From the NCBI GenBank assembly GCA_037447215.1, contig JBBIHB010000030.1:1-34869 (forward strand): a DNA stretch of 34,869 nucleotides. The letters run 5' to 3'. Of the stretch, positions 16,567 to 25,693 are shown in pieces (the stretch's first letter is position 1; every line of letters starts with the position of its first letter). A model generated the notes under the pieces. It was not told where the DNA came from, ran no database searches, and was given only the letters and a program-made list of their open reading frames with translations. Origin of the DNA: UBA1413 sp037447215. GTDB lineage: Bacteria > Bacteroidota > Bacteroidia > Bacteroidales > Prolixibacteraceae. Both the position numbers and the translations under genes were made by a program.

Positions 16567-17321
16567 TGAAACCTTTGATCCACATAAATCACGTAAATTT
16601 TGGGTACACTTCCGAACCTGTTTTGGAAGATGTTGACCTGAAAATATTCGACAACGATTTTATCGGGGTTATCGGACCTAACGGCGGGGGGAAAACAACA
16701 CTTCTGAAGATTATTCTTGGATTGTTGCCCGTTCAGAAAGGCAAACTCTATTTCAGGGAAGACCTGCCTAAGCATAAACGCCCCATTGGCTATCTGCCAC
16801 AGGTGAAACACCTCGACCGGAAATTCCCGATCACGGTGATCGATGTGGTTAGGTCAGGCTCTATGATGCGGCCATTTCCTTTCAAAAATGCGGCTGAGGA
16901 AAAGAATGCTGCAATTGGCTTACTCAGCGAGATGGGCGTGGCCGGGTTGCAGAATAAGGCAATCGGAGAGCTTTCGGGTGGACAAATGCAACGTGTGTTC
17001 CTATGCAGGGCTTTAATCAGCGATCCAAAGGTTTTGATCCTGGATGAACCAGACACTTTTGTTGATAACCATTTCGAAAGTGAATTGTATGAGAAACTGA
17101 AGTTATTGAACGAAAAAATGGCCATTCTATTGGTTACTCACGATGTGGGAACTGTGTCGGCATATATGAAAACCATTGCTTGTATAAACCGTAGGTTACA
17201 TTACCACCTCTCGAACAAAATCACAGCCCGTGACCTCGAAATTTATAACTGCCCCCTACAGATTGTACCACACACCGATGACCCTTTAACTTCACTGAAA
17301 AAGCATAGTGATTATGAATGA
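16566..17321 (+). CDS. znuC: Zinc ABC transporter ATP-binding protein
   Basis: A 251-residue cytoplasmic ATPase that energises metal import. All ABC motifs are intact: Walker A GPNGGGKTT (37-45), Q-loop near PQV (78-80), signature LSGGQ (136-140), Walker B VLILDEPD with D160-E161, and switch His192 in LLVTHDVG. It overlaps znuA by 1 bp and znuB by 8 bp, so the three subunits are made together. Manganese-type homologues are similar; the zinc call rests on the overall operon. Confidence 0.92.
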   Translation: MKPLIHINHVNFGYTSEPVLEDVDLKIFDNDFIGVIGPNGGGKTTLLKIILGLLPVQKGKLYFREDLPKHKRPIGYLPQVKHLDRKFPITVIDVVRSGSMMRPFPFKNAAEEKNAAIGLLSEMGVAGLQNKAIGELSGGQMQRVFLCRALISDPKVLILDEPDTFVDNHFESELYEKLKLLNEKMAILLVTHDVGTVSAYMKTIACINRRLHYHLSNKITARDLEIYNCPLQIVPHTDDPLTSLKKHSDYE

Positions 17322-18123
17322 TTTTTTGGAATTATTGTCATTTGGCTTTTTTCAGAAAGCTTTGATCGCATCGTTGTTTGCAAGTATTTCTTGTGGCATT
17401 ATAGGCACCTATGTGGTGGCAAGGCGGATTGTTTTTATCAGTGGAGGTATCACACACGCTTCGTTTGGAGGTATAGGGCTCGCATTCCTTATCGGGTTCA
17501 ACCCATTGGCAGGAGCTGCGCTGTTTTCAGTCCTGGCTGCTTTGGGCATTCAGTTTTTTTCCGACAGGGGAGGAGTGCGCGAAGATTCTTCAATTGCCAT
17601 CTGGTGGTCGCTGGGTATGGCACTTGGCGTAATTTTCGTTTTCATCACTCCCGGTTACACCCCCAACCTCATGAGTTATCTTTTCGGAAACATACTTACA
17701 GTGAGCGATCAGGAAATATGGGCAATGTTTGGTCTCAATATCGTCCTGGTTCTGGTTTTCGGATTCTGGTTCCGGAATATTTTATACATCGCATTCGACG
17801 AAGAATTTGCCAGGGCATCAGGATTGCCAGTCAGACTGTATAATTATATAGTTATTGTGCTGATTGCATTAACGGTTGTACTGAACATCAGGGTAGTTGG
17901 CATTATCCTGATTTTGTCCTTGATAACCATACCGCAGGCTACAGCCAACCTATTTACAAAAGATTTTAAAACGATGATGATATTATCGGGTTTGGTTGCA
18001 TTAATCGGTACAATAACTGGACTGATTGTTTCCTATTTTCTTAATATTCCATCGGGGGCAACCATAATATTTGTTTTAGTTTTTATTTTGGGGCTGGTTC
18101 GATTGTTCAGGTGGCTGAGATGA
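17314..18123 (+). CDS. znuB: Zinc ABC transporter permease
   Basis: A 269-residue inner-membrane permease of the ABC-3 family (ZnuB/MntB-like) with seven to eight hydrophobic helices, including the early segment VARRIVFISGGITHASFGGIG, which is typical of the family and contains the conserved S-G-G...H-A-S. The open frame starts at GTG 17308, but ATG 17314 is more likely; it overlaps the end of znuC. The stop codon overlaps the ATG of the following Cys-rich gene (ATGA). Confidence 0.92.
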   Translation: MNDFLELLSFGFFQKALIASLFASISCGIIGTYVVARRIVFISGGITHASFGGIGLAFLIGFNPLAGAALFSVLAALGIQFFSDRGGVREDSSIAIWWSLGMALGVIFVFITPGYTPNLMSYLFGNILTVSDQEIWAMFGLNIVLVLVFGFWFRNILYIAFDEEFARASGLPVRLYNYIVIVLIALTVVLNIRVVGIILILSLITIPQATANLFTKDFKTMMILSGLVALIGTITGLIVSYFLNIPSGATIIFVLVFILGLVRLFRWLR

Positions 18124-18296
18124 AACAAAAAAACGATGAGTTGATCCATTGTCCGGGGTGCAATAAAATATTTTCAGCAAGAGACCTGGGAAAACTATGT
18201 AACAACTGTTTTGCATGTACAGGTTGCGAAAGCTATATTTGTCCGGAATGCAATTTTGAAATTGTTGTAAAACCTATACAAACACCCCGTTTCTAG
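18120..18296 (+). CDS. Small protein with four CxxC motifs, coupled to znuB
   Basis: A 58-residue protein beginning at ATG 18120, which overlaps the znuB stop as ATGA; the open frame could start at GTG 18111. It contains four CxxC pairs in about 40 residues (CPGC, CNNC, CTGC, CPEC), the pattern of a double zinc ribbon with two Cys4 sites. No membrane segment or signal peptide is seen, so it is cytoplasmic. I do not recognise a named family. Translational coupling to a zinc importer suggests zinc binding or delivery, but a general zinc-ribbon protein with another role is possible. Confidence 0.75.
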   Translation: MKQKNDELIHCPGCNKIFSARDLGKLCNNCFACTGCESYICPECNFEIVVKPIQTPRF

Positions 18297-18307
18297 TCAA
18301 TGAGGAT

Positions 18308-19657
18308 CTACCTGTTTTGCAATTCGTTGCGGAACGAACTTCTGACACACCTGAAACCAATATAGGATTTTGTAGTATCCTGGTATTCGAAACTCCTGGT
18401 TGAGTTTCGGATAAAATAGGCTGCATCTTTAAAAGAACCCCCCCTTACCACCTTTCGTTTCATCACTATTGGGTCGTCGGGGAAAGCGTTGTATTCAACC
18501 TGAGGGTTTAAATCGTTCATAAGGTCATAGCCGGCCTCAAAATAGGCAGAACTGGTCCATTCGGCCACATTGCCTGCCATATCATACAGACCATAATCAT
18601 TGGGGTCGAAAGTTCCAACTTTTGTTGTAGTGGCACGGGTGTCACTGTCTGCCACATAATTACCCCTCATAGGTTTAAAATTGGCCATGAAACAACCCTG
18701 TGCATTTCGGGTATAATAACTACCCCAGGGATAAATGGTTTGTTCCCTTCCTCCCCTTGCCGCCAGTTCCCACTCCGACTCGGTTGGCAAACGATAATCG
18801 TGGGCAGGTGTATCATTCATCCGGCTGCGGTAAACCTGTTGGAGTTTGGTGCGCCAATCGCAAAAGGCCCGGGCTTGCCGCCATGAAACCCCGAGAACCG
18901 GATACTCATCGAAACCAACATGCGAAAAGTACTGATAGGTCATTGGCTCGTTGTATGAATAAGTAAAATCACGAATCCAGCATAAAGTATCTGGATAAAC
19001 AGGTACGGATTCGTGCATGATAAATGCACTCCTGTTTTCAACCGGAACCTCTTCCCCCTCCCTATTGATGACAGTTCCGGTGTACCTCTGGTTTTCGAAA
19101 TCGTAGCCGTTAGCCCTGCGGGCAGCCTGCTGCAGGTCAATCCAATAGTAATCGTAAACCAGTTTCCGAGTGTCTATTTCCCTTCTGTAGGAGAATCGTT
19201 CCTCTTCAGGGATATAAATCTCATCGAGTACGGATTTAAAATCTGGGTTTCTCCAGTCAATACGCGGTTGCCAGTTGATATGGGGCTGGTCGAGTGGCAC
19301 CCCGAAAATATTTTCAGTTACAAGGAACTCAGGGTAAACCTGTCCGAGAATTTTCCGTGCAATTGAATCCCTAACCCAGAATACAAACTGGCGGTATTCA
19401 GTATTGGTGATTTCGGTATCGTCCATCCAGAAAGCATCCACAGAAACGGTTTTCATCCGAGTATTATCAAATATTTCATCCTCTGTGGGTCCAATTTGGA
19501 ATGAACCTCTTTGTATATAAACCATACCATAAGGGGCTGGCTCAAACCATGAACCACGAGCCCTTATTCTGTCAGCGCTGTAAATGTCTCCTTTCTTGCA
19601 TGACGATACAAGAAACCCTGACAGTATGGTTATCAAAAAAAGAATTCTAATTTTCAC
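18308..19657 (-). CDS. GldK-like lipoprotein (second copy, FGE-sulfatase fold)
   Basis: A 449-residue paralogue of the GldK encoded 5 kb away, within two residues of its length and, by eye, identical at more than half of positions through the core (DAFWMDDTEITN.EYRQF, YPDTL.WIRDFTYSYNEP, GFDEYPV.GV). The signal ends in a lipobox with Cys20 (LVSSC). The fold is that of the formylglycine-generating enzyme, but the paired active-site cysteines are missing, so it is structural rather than catalytic. GldK/PorK with GldN forms the periplasmic ring of type IX secretion. An intrinsic terminator lies between gldN and this gene, so it is probably expressed separately or by read-through. GldJ is an alternative name, but the similarity to GldK is closer. 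Confidence 0.88.
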   Translation of the reverse strand: MKIRILFLITILSGFLVSSCKKGDIYSADRIRARGSWFEPAPYGMVYIQRGSFQIGPTEDEIFDNTRMKTVSVDAFWMDDTEITNTEYRQFVFWVRDSIARKILGQVYPEFLVTENIFGVPLDQPHINWQPRIDWRNPDFKSVLDEIYIPEEERFSYRREIDTRKLVYDYYWIDLQQAARRANGYDFENQRYTGTVINREGEEVPVENRSAFIMHESVPVYPDTLCWIRDFTYSYNEPMTYQYFSHVGFDEYPVLGVSWRQARAFCDWRTKLQQVYRSRMNDTPAHDYRLPTESEWELAARGGREQTIYPWGSYYTRNAQGCFMANFKPMRGNYVADSDTRATTTKVGTFDPNDYGLYDMAGNVAEWTSSAYFEAGYDLMNDLNPQVEYNAFPDDPIVMKRKVVRGGSFKDAAYFIRNSTRSFEYQDTTKSYIGFRCVRSSFRNELQNR

Positions 19658-19720
19658 ACGACCGATATAAAACCTGTATATTTTTAACGTATCGCTTCAA
19701 GAAAAATTTCCGGTTTCAAT

Positions 19721-19752
19721 AAAAAAGCCTTATGAGAAGTAACCCATAAGGC
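19721..19752 (-). terminator. Intrinsic terminator after gldN
   Basis: On the minus strand GCCTTATG (19752-19745) and CATAAGGC (19734-19727) form a perfect 8-bp stem with a 10-nt loop followed by six T residues (19726-19721). It lies about 20 bp after the gldN stop and ends the porP-gldKLMN transcript. Confidence 0.75.
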
Positions 19753-19773
19753 CTTAACAATATTACATCTGTT

Positions 19774-20628
19774 TTAATACTCCCAAAGGTCTTGCTCAAA
19801 GTTGAAAATTTTATCTTCAATTCGTTTCGACTCAAGCATTGCATTTTTTCCGTCCAGATATTGACTGATCAGACGATTGTTATGCACATTCGACTCCTGC
19901 ACGATATAACTGTTAAAGTAACGTTTAATGAAAACATCATCAAACGACATCCGCCTCGAATCGTTGTAAGGATTAAATACTTCGTTGGCTGCGAGAAGAT
20001 TACGGGCTTCCGGGTAATAAATCCAGAAAACTTTTCTTCTCTGAACCGGGCTATCTGGAATATCCTCACGGTAAAATTCCTGAATCGGGCAAATACCGAT
20101 TACACGGACCTGGAGCCGGGAATTCTGTTTGTCAAAATACCATTCTTCTTTTATCATCAGCTGTTTAACCTCTTCTAGCCTGATTTCGCCTTCGATGGTG
20201 CGAAGTTCCATTTCCCCGGTTTCAAAATTGCGGACCTCGCGGGTACGGACTTCAGCCCCGAATGCTTCATTAACCTCTGCCAAAGTAAGAGGTGTTTTAA
20301 AATCGTCGTCGTTCCTTGCATCATAGGCAGTTAGCAGACCGGTTTTGATTCCATTGAGTAACAACGCCGAAAGACTGGTGATGCCGTCAACTTCTGTTGT
20401 CGGATAATACAAAGGTTGATTGATTTTTTCGCGAAGATCAATAATCCGCCAAACCATTTTCGACCAGAAAACATCGGCTTCCCTGACTATTGGCAGGGGC
20501 ATTGGTTTTTTCTGGAAGGTGTCGGTACGTTTGTATGCGCCATTGATGATTTGACCATTTATGGTTTCAAGGCCAGCGGCCAGTACCATGAAGCTAAAAA
20601 CTCCTAAAAAGGAAAAAATCTTTTTCAT
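19774..20628 (-). CDS. gldN: Type IX secretion/gliding protein GldN (PorN)
   Basis: A 284-residue periplasmic protein of the GldN/PorN family, partner of GldK in the ring attached to the outer membrane. A signal peptide is visible (MKKIFSFLG, hydrophobic run, cleavage near NGQ). The body contains the family region with paired W...DLREKINQPLYYP, followed by EEWYFDKQNSRLQVRVIGI and WIYYPEAR. Length is typical. It starts 2 bp after the gldM stop, so the genes are coupled. Confidence 0.93.
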   Translation of the reverse strand: MKKIFSFLGVFSFMVLAAGLETINGQIINGAYKRTDTFQKKPMPLPIVREADVFWSKMVWRIIDLREKINQPLYYPTTEVDGITSLSALLLNGIKTGLLTAYDARNDDDFKTPLTLAEVNEAFGAEVRTREVRNFETGEMELRTIEGEIRLEEVKQLMIKEEWYFDKQNSRLQVRVIGICPIQEFYREDIPDSPVQRRKVFWIYYPEARNLLAANEVFNPYNDSRRMSFDDVFIKRYFNSYIVQESNVHNNRLISQYLDGKNAMLESKRIEDKIFNFEQDLWEY

Positions 20629-20630
20629 TT

Positions 20631-22238
20631 CTATCGTATTTTGAAGCTGATGGGATCAAGGTTACGTTCTGAACCATCATCCCCTCTTGCTCTGATGTTA
20701 TCAATATATATTATACTTCCTGTCTGTAAATTCTTGAATTGGGCTTTCTGCTCAGGTGTAAACCGATTACTTGTAGATTTGTAGGTATTTACATAACCAC
20801 CAGCCGCAGTAAGGTTTATGTCGAACTGGGTCACCGTAAATCTTAAGTTGAAATCAAAATCGGGAAGAACGGCCATTATACCGTCTTCAACTTCGAGTTC
20901 CTCTTTTCGGATGTTGCCACCAGACTGGTTCCCTACCTGGGCTATTGGATCGGGTACCCGTTTTACCCTGAAATTGGTGCTACCCATAAGCCTTTCGGTT
21001 CCCCCAACCCTGGCATAAACCGATACGGTAGTTCTTCGACCCTGTTCATCAAGTTCATTGGGATAAACCATAAATTCGTTACCTTGTTTTGCAATTCGTC
21101 CGTTTGTTATCCTGATGTCGAGGTTTTCCTTGGCTATTCCAGGAACCGAAACATCAATAGGATTGGCAATCCCCCTGTAAAAAACGTTCATTTTTGTGGG
21201 TGAAATGGTAACACTTGGTGCAGTTACCTGGTACTCTTTGGTAAACGGATAATTTCGGATTATTCCGTCAGGAGTCCTGTAATTCAAAACCCCACTCCAC
21301 CTGAAAGTACCTGTTTCGTTGGCTCTTAAACGGTAGATTCCTTTGCCTTCAACAATAGGCAAAGGCCTGTTATTAACTATTATTTCAGGATCAACTGTGG
21401 TGTCAATTGCTGCCAGAAATATTTCGGCAACATACTCTTCACCTTGAAGGATTATTGCTGAATTGGCTATAACCTGGGCTCCTAATTTATTGAACTTGAA
21501 TGAGCCGGCATCAATTTGTGCATATAGATAGTTCAGAACATTACCTTCTGAATTTTTTACATCAATCTGAATTTTCGACAGCAGGGTAAGAATTGCAGCA
21601 AGCGGCTTATTTTCGAAATAAACCGATTCCCACGTTCTACGCTCTCCTCCTCGCAGGGTAAATTTCGAATCGGCAGTTTCAAGTTCCTGCTCAACTGTCT
21701 GTATCAGATAAGTGTCATCCTCATTGAGCATGGAAATAAGAAAATTCTTGTAATTGGTAATTTGATTTCTTAGTTCAGAAGCTCCTTTCTGGGCAATCAT
21801 AATTTCCGAAGGAGAGTTAAGATCATCTTCTTTCTTAATGATGAGGGTATCGTTATTAGCGGTAACAAACGTAAATTCATTGCCCCTCAATTGTGTCCGG
21901 GAATTATTTGAAAAGGTACCCGATGCCCTGACGAGCCGTTCCTTTAAATCGGTTATGTACTTTACAAGGCTGTCAGATTTTGCCCTCACATCATCTGCCT
22001 TGTATTTCCATTCCTGTACCTTTGCCGGATTCTCGGCATAGGCCTGATCGAATGATGCATATGTTTGGCGGTTTTTGCTGTCAACGGCGTTCAGTGTCTG
22101 TATTAGGCTTGAATCAACAACCCTATAAGCCTCCAGAACCTGGGCAGCCACATTGAGTGCCAGCATTGCCGTCAGAACAATGTACATCATGTTTATCATT
22201 TTTTGCCTCGGGGATTCCGGGCAATTTTTAATACCCAT
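20631..22238 (-). CDS. gldM: Type IX secretion motor protein GldM (PorM)
   Basis: A 535-residue inner-membrane protein: a short cytoplasmic start with the conserved SPRQKMINMMY (Arg before the helix), one transmembrane helix (about residues 17-35), then a long periplasmic region of four beta-rich domains that spans the periplasm to the GldKN ring. With GldL it forms the proton-driven rotary motor. Length and N-terminal motif match the family. It starts 21 bp after gldL. Confidence 0.95.
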   Translation of the reverse strand: MGIKNCPESPRQKMINMMYIVLTAMLALNVAAQVLEAYRVVDSSLIQTLNAVDSKNRQTYASFDQAYAENPAKVQEWKYKADDVRAKSDSLVKYITDLKERLVRASGTFSNNSRTQLRGNEFTFVTANNDTLIIKKEDDLNSPSEIMIAQKGASELRNQITNYKNFLISMLNEDDTYLIQTVEQELETADSKFTLRGGERRTWESVYFENKPLAAILTLLSKIQIDVKNSEGNVLNYLYAQIDAGSFKFNKLGAQVIANSAIILQGEEYVAEIFLAAIDTTVDPEIIVNNRPLPIVEGKGIYRLRANETGTFRWSGVLNYRTPDGIIRNYPFTKEYQVTAPSVTISPTKMNVFYRGIANPIDVSVPGIAKENLDIRITNGRIAKQGNEFMVYPNELDEQGRRTTVSVYARVGGTERLMGSTNFRVKRVPDPIAQVGNQSGGNIRKEELEVEDGIMAVLPDFDFNLRFTVTQFDINLTAAGGYVNTYKSTSNRFTPEQKAQFKNLQTGSIIYIDNIRARGDDGSERNLDPISFKIR

Positions 22239-22259
22239 AGCAGTAAATTATCCGTTCTG

Positions 22260-23228
22260 TTACTTTTTATAATTCAACGCACCAAGCATATTGCCATATA
22301 TTGTGTTAAGTGCTTCAAGATTCTGGTTCAGTTTTGCAGCATTATCCTGATAGCGTTTTAATTCTTCTACCGAAGCTGCAAGAATTTCGTTCATTTTGGC
22401 AAGATCAGTATTGAATTTCATGCCTGATTTAAACTGATCTTCGGCACCTTTTAACTGATTTTCAACTGTCGAGTTCAGGGTTGCCAGGTTCTTGTTCAGG
22501 CGGGACATGTTTTCGGCATAGTCGGCCGAGTGGTTGAGGTTCTTGAGGCTCTCTTCCATTTTTTCGGCAGCAGCCTTGTACGATTTGGCTAATAGAGTAC
22601 CCGATTCACCGATCCGGGTGGTTATATCATCGCCCGATTTTGCCAGTTTTTCAAATACCGCCTGGCTCGAAGTGCTCAGTTGTTTGGTTGTATTCTCATA
22701 AGTTTCAACCAGGTTGTTTACCGAACTGTGAATGCTTTGGTTTGCTTTTGCATTAATTTCACTGAAAAGGTTCATGGCCTCGCTGGCATGTGTCAGGTTC
22801 TTCACATACATATCGGTTGCCAGGGTTGCTGTTGAAATATCACTTATACTCCTTGCCGTATTGCTCAACTCATTGAGGCTGTAACTTACCTTTTTCAATA
22901 ATTCAGGGGAAAGGTCTGAATTTTTGAACAATTCATCAAGCTTGCTTTTGCCGGGCTTTTCAACTTCTTCAAATTCCGAAACTTCATAATCTTCACGAAG
23001 TTCGGGATATACTTTTGACCATTCCGGAATTTCCAGTGGAGGCTCAAAAGCTGAAACAAAGAAAATAACAGCTTCAGTCATCAATCCGACCGCCAGGATA
23101 ACTCCAGAATAGGGCCAGTGCTGCAGTTTAAACAATGCACCAATCAATACAATTGAGGCTCCCCAGCTATAAATATAGCCGGTAATTGTTTTTGCGCGTT
23201 TTGTTTTTAAGAGTTCTCCGATATTCAT
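22260..23228 (-). CDS. gldL: Type IX secretion motor protein GldL (PorL)
   Basis: A 322-residue protein with two N-terminal transmembrane helices (about 14-33 and 39-62) carrying the charged residues characteristic of the proton path: K34, H37 and E52 (F. johnsoniae GldL has Lys, His and Glu at the equivalent positions). The rest is a long cytoplasmic, largely coiled-coil tail rich in N, A, L and E. The tail is longer than in the shortest GldL proteins, with about 230 residues of predicted helix. It sits between gldK and gldM with 20-bp gaps. Confidence 0.94.
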   Translation of the reverse strand: MNIGELLKTKRAKTITGYIYSWGASIVLIGALFKLQHWPYSGVILAVGLMTEAVIFFVSAFEPPLEIPEWSKVYPELREDYEVSEFEEVEKPGKSKLDELFKNSDLSPELLKKVSYSLNELSNTARSISDISTATLATDMYVKNLTHASEAMNLFSEINAKANQSIHSSVNNLVETYENTTKQLSTSSQAVFEKLAKSGDDITTRIGESGTLLAKSYKAAAEKMEESLKNLNHSADYAENMSRLNKNLATLNSTVENQLKGAEDQFKSGMKFNTDLAKMNEILAASVEELKRYQDNAAKLNQNLEALNTIYGNMLGALNYKK

Positions 23229-23249
23229 TGTGGGAAATTATTAGGTTTT

Positions 23250-24605
23250 TTAAAATTCATTACCAAAGGTTGACCGTACACAACGGAACCCAATGAAGGA
23301 TTTGGTTGTATCCTGGTATTCGAAACTTCGGGTTGAAACCTGTGTAAAATAAGCTACATCCTTATAAGACCCTCCTCTGACAACTTTGCGTTTCATCACC
23401 GGTGGATCGTCGGGTAATGCATTATACTCGTGGTTCGGGTTTAAATCATTTATGAGCATATATCCCGATTCATCATAGGCTGTAATGGTCCATTCGGCCA
23501 CATTGCCCGACATATCGTACAGGCCAAAATCGTTGGGATCATAACTGGCCACGCGCATGGTACCAATTCCACCATCTTCAACATAGTTCCCTCTAAGTGG
23601 TTTGAAGTTTGCAAGAAAAATACCCTGCTGGTCGCGGGTGTAGTACCCACCCCATGGGTACATCGAGAATTTTTTCCCTCCCCTGGCAGCATACTCCCAC
23701 TCTGTTTCGGTGGGGAGGCGGTATTCCATCAGTCCGGGCTGTCCCCTGCTGTTGAGGTAATCGTTCTGGATTTTTGTTCTCCAATTACAGAATGCACGTG
23801 CCTGCTTCCATGTAACGCCAACAACAGGATATTCATCGAAACCTGGATGCCAGAAATAGCGTGTTGCCCAGGGTTCATTATATGAATATGTAAAATCGCG
23901 AATCCAGGTCAGAGTATCGGGATAAACATTTACTGCATCTCTGAAAATAAACGCAGAACGGTTTTCGATGGGTATTTCGTTTCCGGTTGGATCAAAAACG
24001 GTACCTTCGTAACGCTGGGTTTGAAAGTTATAACTGTTTGCCCTTCGGGCAGCCTGTTGATAATCAATCCACCAGAATTCATAAAAAAGCTTTCGGGGAT
24101 CAATTTCACGGCGCCCCAGAAATCTTTCATTCTCAGGGATATAGAGTTCCTGAAGGGCCATAAGGTAATCAGGGTCATTCCATCTTATTCGTTCCTGCCA
24201 GGAAATTCTTGGGGGATCGATGGGATTGCCATCCCTGTCTTCCATAATCAGGAATTCGGGGTATTGCTGGCCAAGCAACTGCCGTGCTATCGAGTCGCGC
24301 ACCCAGTGTACAAACTGCCGGTATTCGGAATTGGTTATTTCCGTATCATCCATCCAGAAAGCATCGATGGATACGGTTCTCGAAGGAAGGGCGGCAGAAC
24401 TTGGATCCTGATCGCTTGGCCCTATATTGAGCGTTCCCCTGCGAACGAAAACCATACCATAGGGTGGAGCTTCCCGCCATTTTCCCTGCCGCTTGACACC
24501 GACAAGTTCTCCATTGCCATACCCGCTTCCGCCACCAGGATTAAAACATCCGGTGAAACTGAAAGCCGTAAGCATTACCAGTGAAACAAGAAAAATTCTT
24601 TTCAT
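23250..24605 (-). CDS. gldK: Type IX secretion lipoprotein GldK (PorK)
   Basis: A 451-residue outer-membrane lipoprotein: signal with lipobox ending at Cys20 (FTGC), a Gly-rich linker, then an FGE-sulfatase-like domain (GMVFVRRG...DAFWMDDTEITN... EYRLPTETEWEYAARGG ... NVAEWT ... RKVVRGGS ... GFRCVRS). The catalytic cysteine pair of true formylglycine-generating enzymes is absent. With GldN it forms the ring of the secretion system. Position second in the operon, just after the PorP/SprF gene (21-bp gap), matches the porPKLMN order of Porphyromonas gingivalis. Confidence 0.94.
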   Translation of the reverse strand: MKRIFLVSLVMLTAFSFTGCFNPGGGSGYGNGELVGVKRQGKWREAPPYGMVFVRRGTLNIGPSDQDPSSAALPSRTVSIDAFWMDDTEITNSEYRQFVHWVRDSIARQLLGQQYPEFLIMEDRDGNPIDPPRISWQERIRWNDPDYLMALQELYIPENERFLGRREIDPRKLFYEFWWIDYQQAARRANSYNFQTQRYEGTVFDPTGNEIPIENRSAFIFRDAVNVYPDTLTWIRDFTYSYNEPWATRYFWHPGFDEYPVVGVTWKQARAFCNWRTKIQNDYLNSRGQPGLMEYRLPTETEWEYAARGGKKFSMYPWGGYYTRDQQGIFLANFKPLRGNYVEDGGIGTMRVASYDPNDFGLYDMSGNVAEWTITAYDESGYMLINDLNPNHEYNALPDDPPVMKRKVVRGGSYKDVAYFTQVSTRSFEYQDTTKSFIGFRCVRSTFGNEF

Positions 24606-24626
24606 AGTTCAGTAAATATCGTTTTT

Positions 24627-25577
24627 TTACAAAAACCTCACACTTTTATATCTCCGGTTTCGGTTCCGCTCAAGGTCAACGGAATAACCGACAAAAATCT
24701 CATGCGACCCATAACCCCATCTTGCTATGGCTGAAGTAGTCAGGTCGAAAGAATATCCCACTCGAAGTCCATTAAACAATTCAAGACCCATCAGCAAGGC
24801 AATGGCATCCTCCAAACGGTATGACATTCCTGCCCAAAGCCTGTCATTATAAACCAGGTTGGCATTTAAATCGACCTGCCATCCGGCCAAATCGCTTTTT
24901 AGCATAAACGAAGGCCGTAACTCAAATAACGGATCAGATAACCTGATATTGTATCCTCCTGTCAGATAATAGTGCCTTACAAGGTATGTACTGGCTAAAT
25001 CGGCATATTTTATGGGAGCTTCGTTCACATGGGTAACCGAGGCCCCAGCATAATAATTCAAACCTTTCAGAAAAATCCCGATCCCCGCATCAAAAGCGAC
25101 CTGGCTTGACTCCCCCTGCGGTATTGCCGGGTCGGAACCCGGCTGGACATAAATTCCGAAAGGATCATCGGGGACTTCCCATTCACCACTGATGCTTTTA
25201 CTGAAAAAACCTGCCGAAAGGCCAACACCCAACACCCCGAAAGATAACCTGACTTTATAGGCATAGTTTAAATTTACAAGAACGTTTTCTTCGAACCCCT
25301 GATCATCACTAATGATGTTGAGCCCGATTCCACCTGGTGCGCCTAAAAAATCTACTGCAGCATCGGCACTGAATACCAGTGTTTTAGGAGATCCTCTGAA
25401 CCCCGACCACTGATATCGGTTCAATATCAAGCCACTGATTGCGTCGTTGCTGCCAGCATAACCCGGGTTCACTCCCAACTTGTAAAACATGTTATTGGTG
25501 AACTGCGGATCCTGTTGCCCAAGTGCCGCTAATTTAGCTATAAATATGAAAAATAAAAAAGAAATTATTTTTCTCAT
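24627..25577 (-). CDS. porP: PorP/SprF-family outer-membrane protein
   Basis: A 316-residue outer-membrane beta-barrel of the PorP/SprF family, which partners the type IX secretion machinery. The N-terminus is a signal peptide ending near ALGQ, followed by the family hallmark QDPQFTNNMFYKLGVNPGYAGS and LILNRYQWSGF. The C-terminal part has alternating hydrophobic strands and ends in a basic segment. In Flavobacteriia many SprF paralogues pair with SprB adhesins; here it is the first gene of the gldKLMN operon, as in PorP. Confidence 0.93.
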   Translation of the reverse strand: MRKIISFLFFIFIAKLAALGQQDPQFTNNMFYKLGVNPGYAGSNDAISGLILNRYQWSGFRGSPKTLVFSADAAVDFLGAPGGIGLNIISDDQGFEENVLVNLNYAYKVRLSFGVLGVGLSAGFFSKSISGEWEVPDDPFGIYVQPGSDPAIPQGESSQVAFDAGIGIFLKGLNYYAGASVTHVNEAPIKYADLASTYLVRHYYLTGGYNIRLSDPLFELRPSFMLKSDLAGWQVDLNANLVYNDRLWAGMSYRLEDAIALLMGLELFNGLRVGYSFDLTTSAIARWGYGSHEIFVGYSVDLERNRNRRYKSVRFL

Positions 25578-25623
25578 AAAATATTCTTCTCTGCTGCCAA
25601 ATTTCCATCAATCAGAGCATATG

Positions 25624-25643
25624 CAAATATTACCAAATATTAC
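25624..25643 (-). promoter_or_regulatory. Tandem 10-bp repeat upstream of porP, candidate promoter/operator
   Basis: The plus strand has CAAATATTAC twice in a row (25624-25633 and 25634-25643); on the minus strand each reads GTAATATTTG, whose last eight bases match TAnnTTTG at six of eight positions. It lies 47-66 bp upstream of porP. It may be a pair of -7 elements or a regulator site for the secretion operon; no matching -33 element was found. Confidence 0.35.
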
Positions 25644-25693
25644 TCAGGTAAAACTCTGTTGTTGGTTTAGCAAAGAACGCACTAAATTTTCTA

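Noticed and set aside
18308..19657. Calling the second GldK-like gene gldJ or a sulfatase-activating enzyme
   Set aside because: It aligns with the neighbouring GldK along its whole length, and the formylglycine-generating cysteines are absent.
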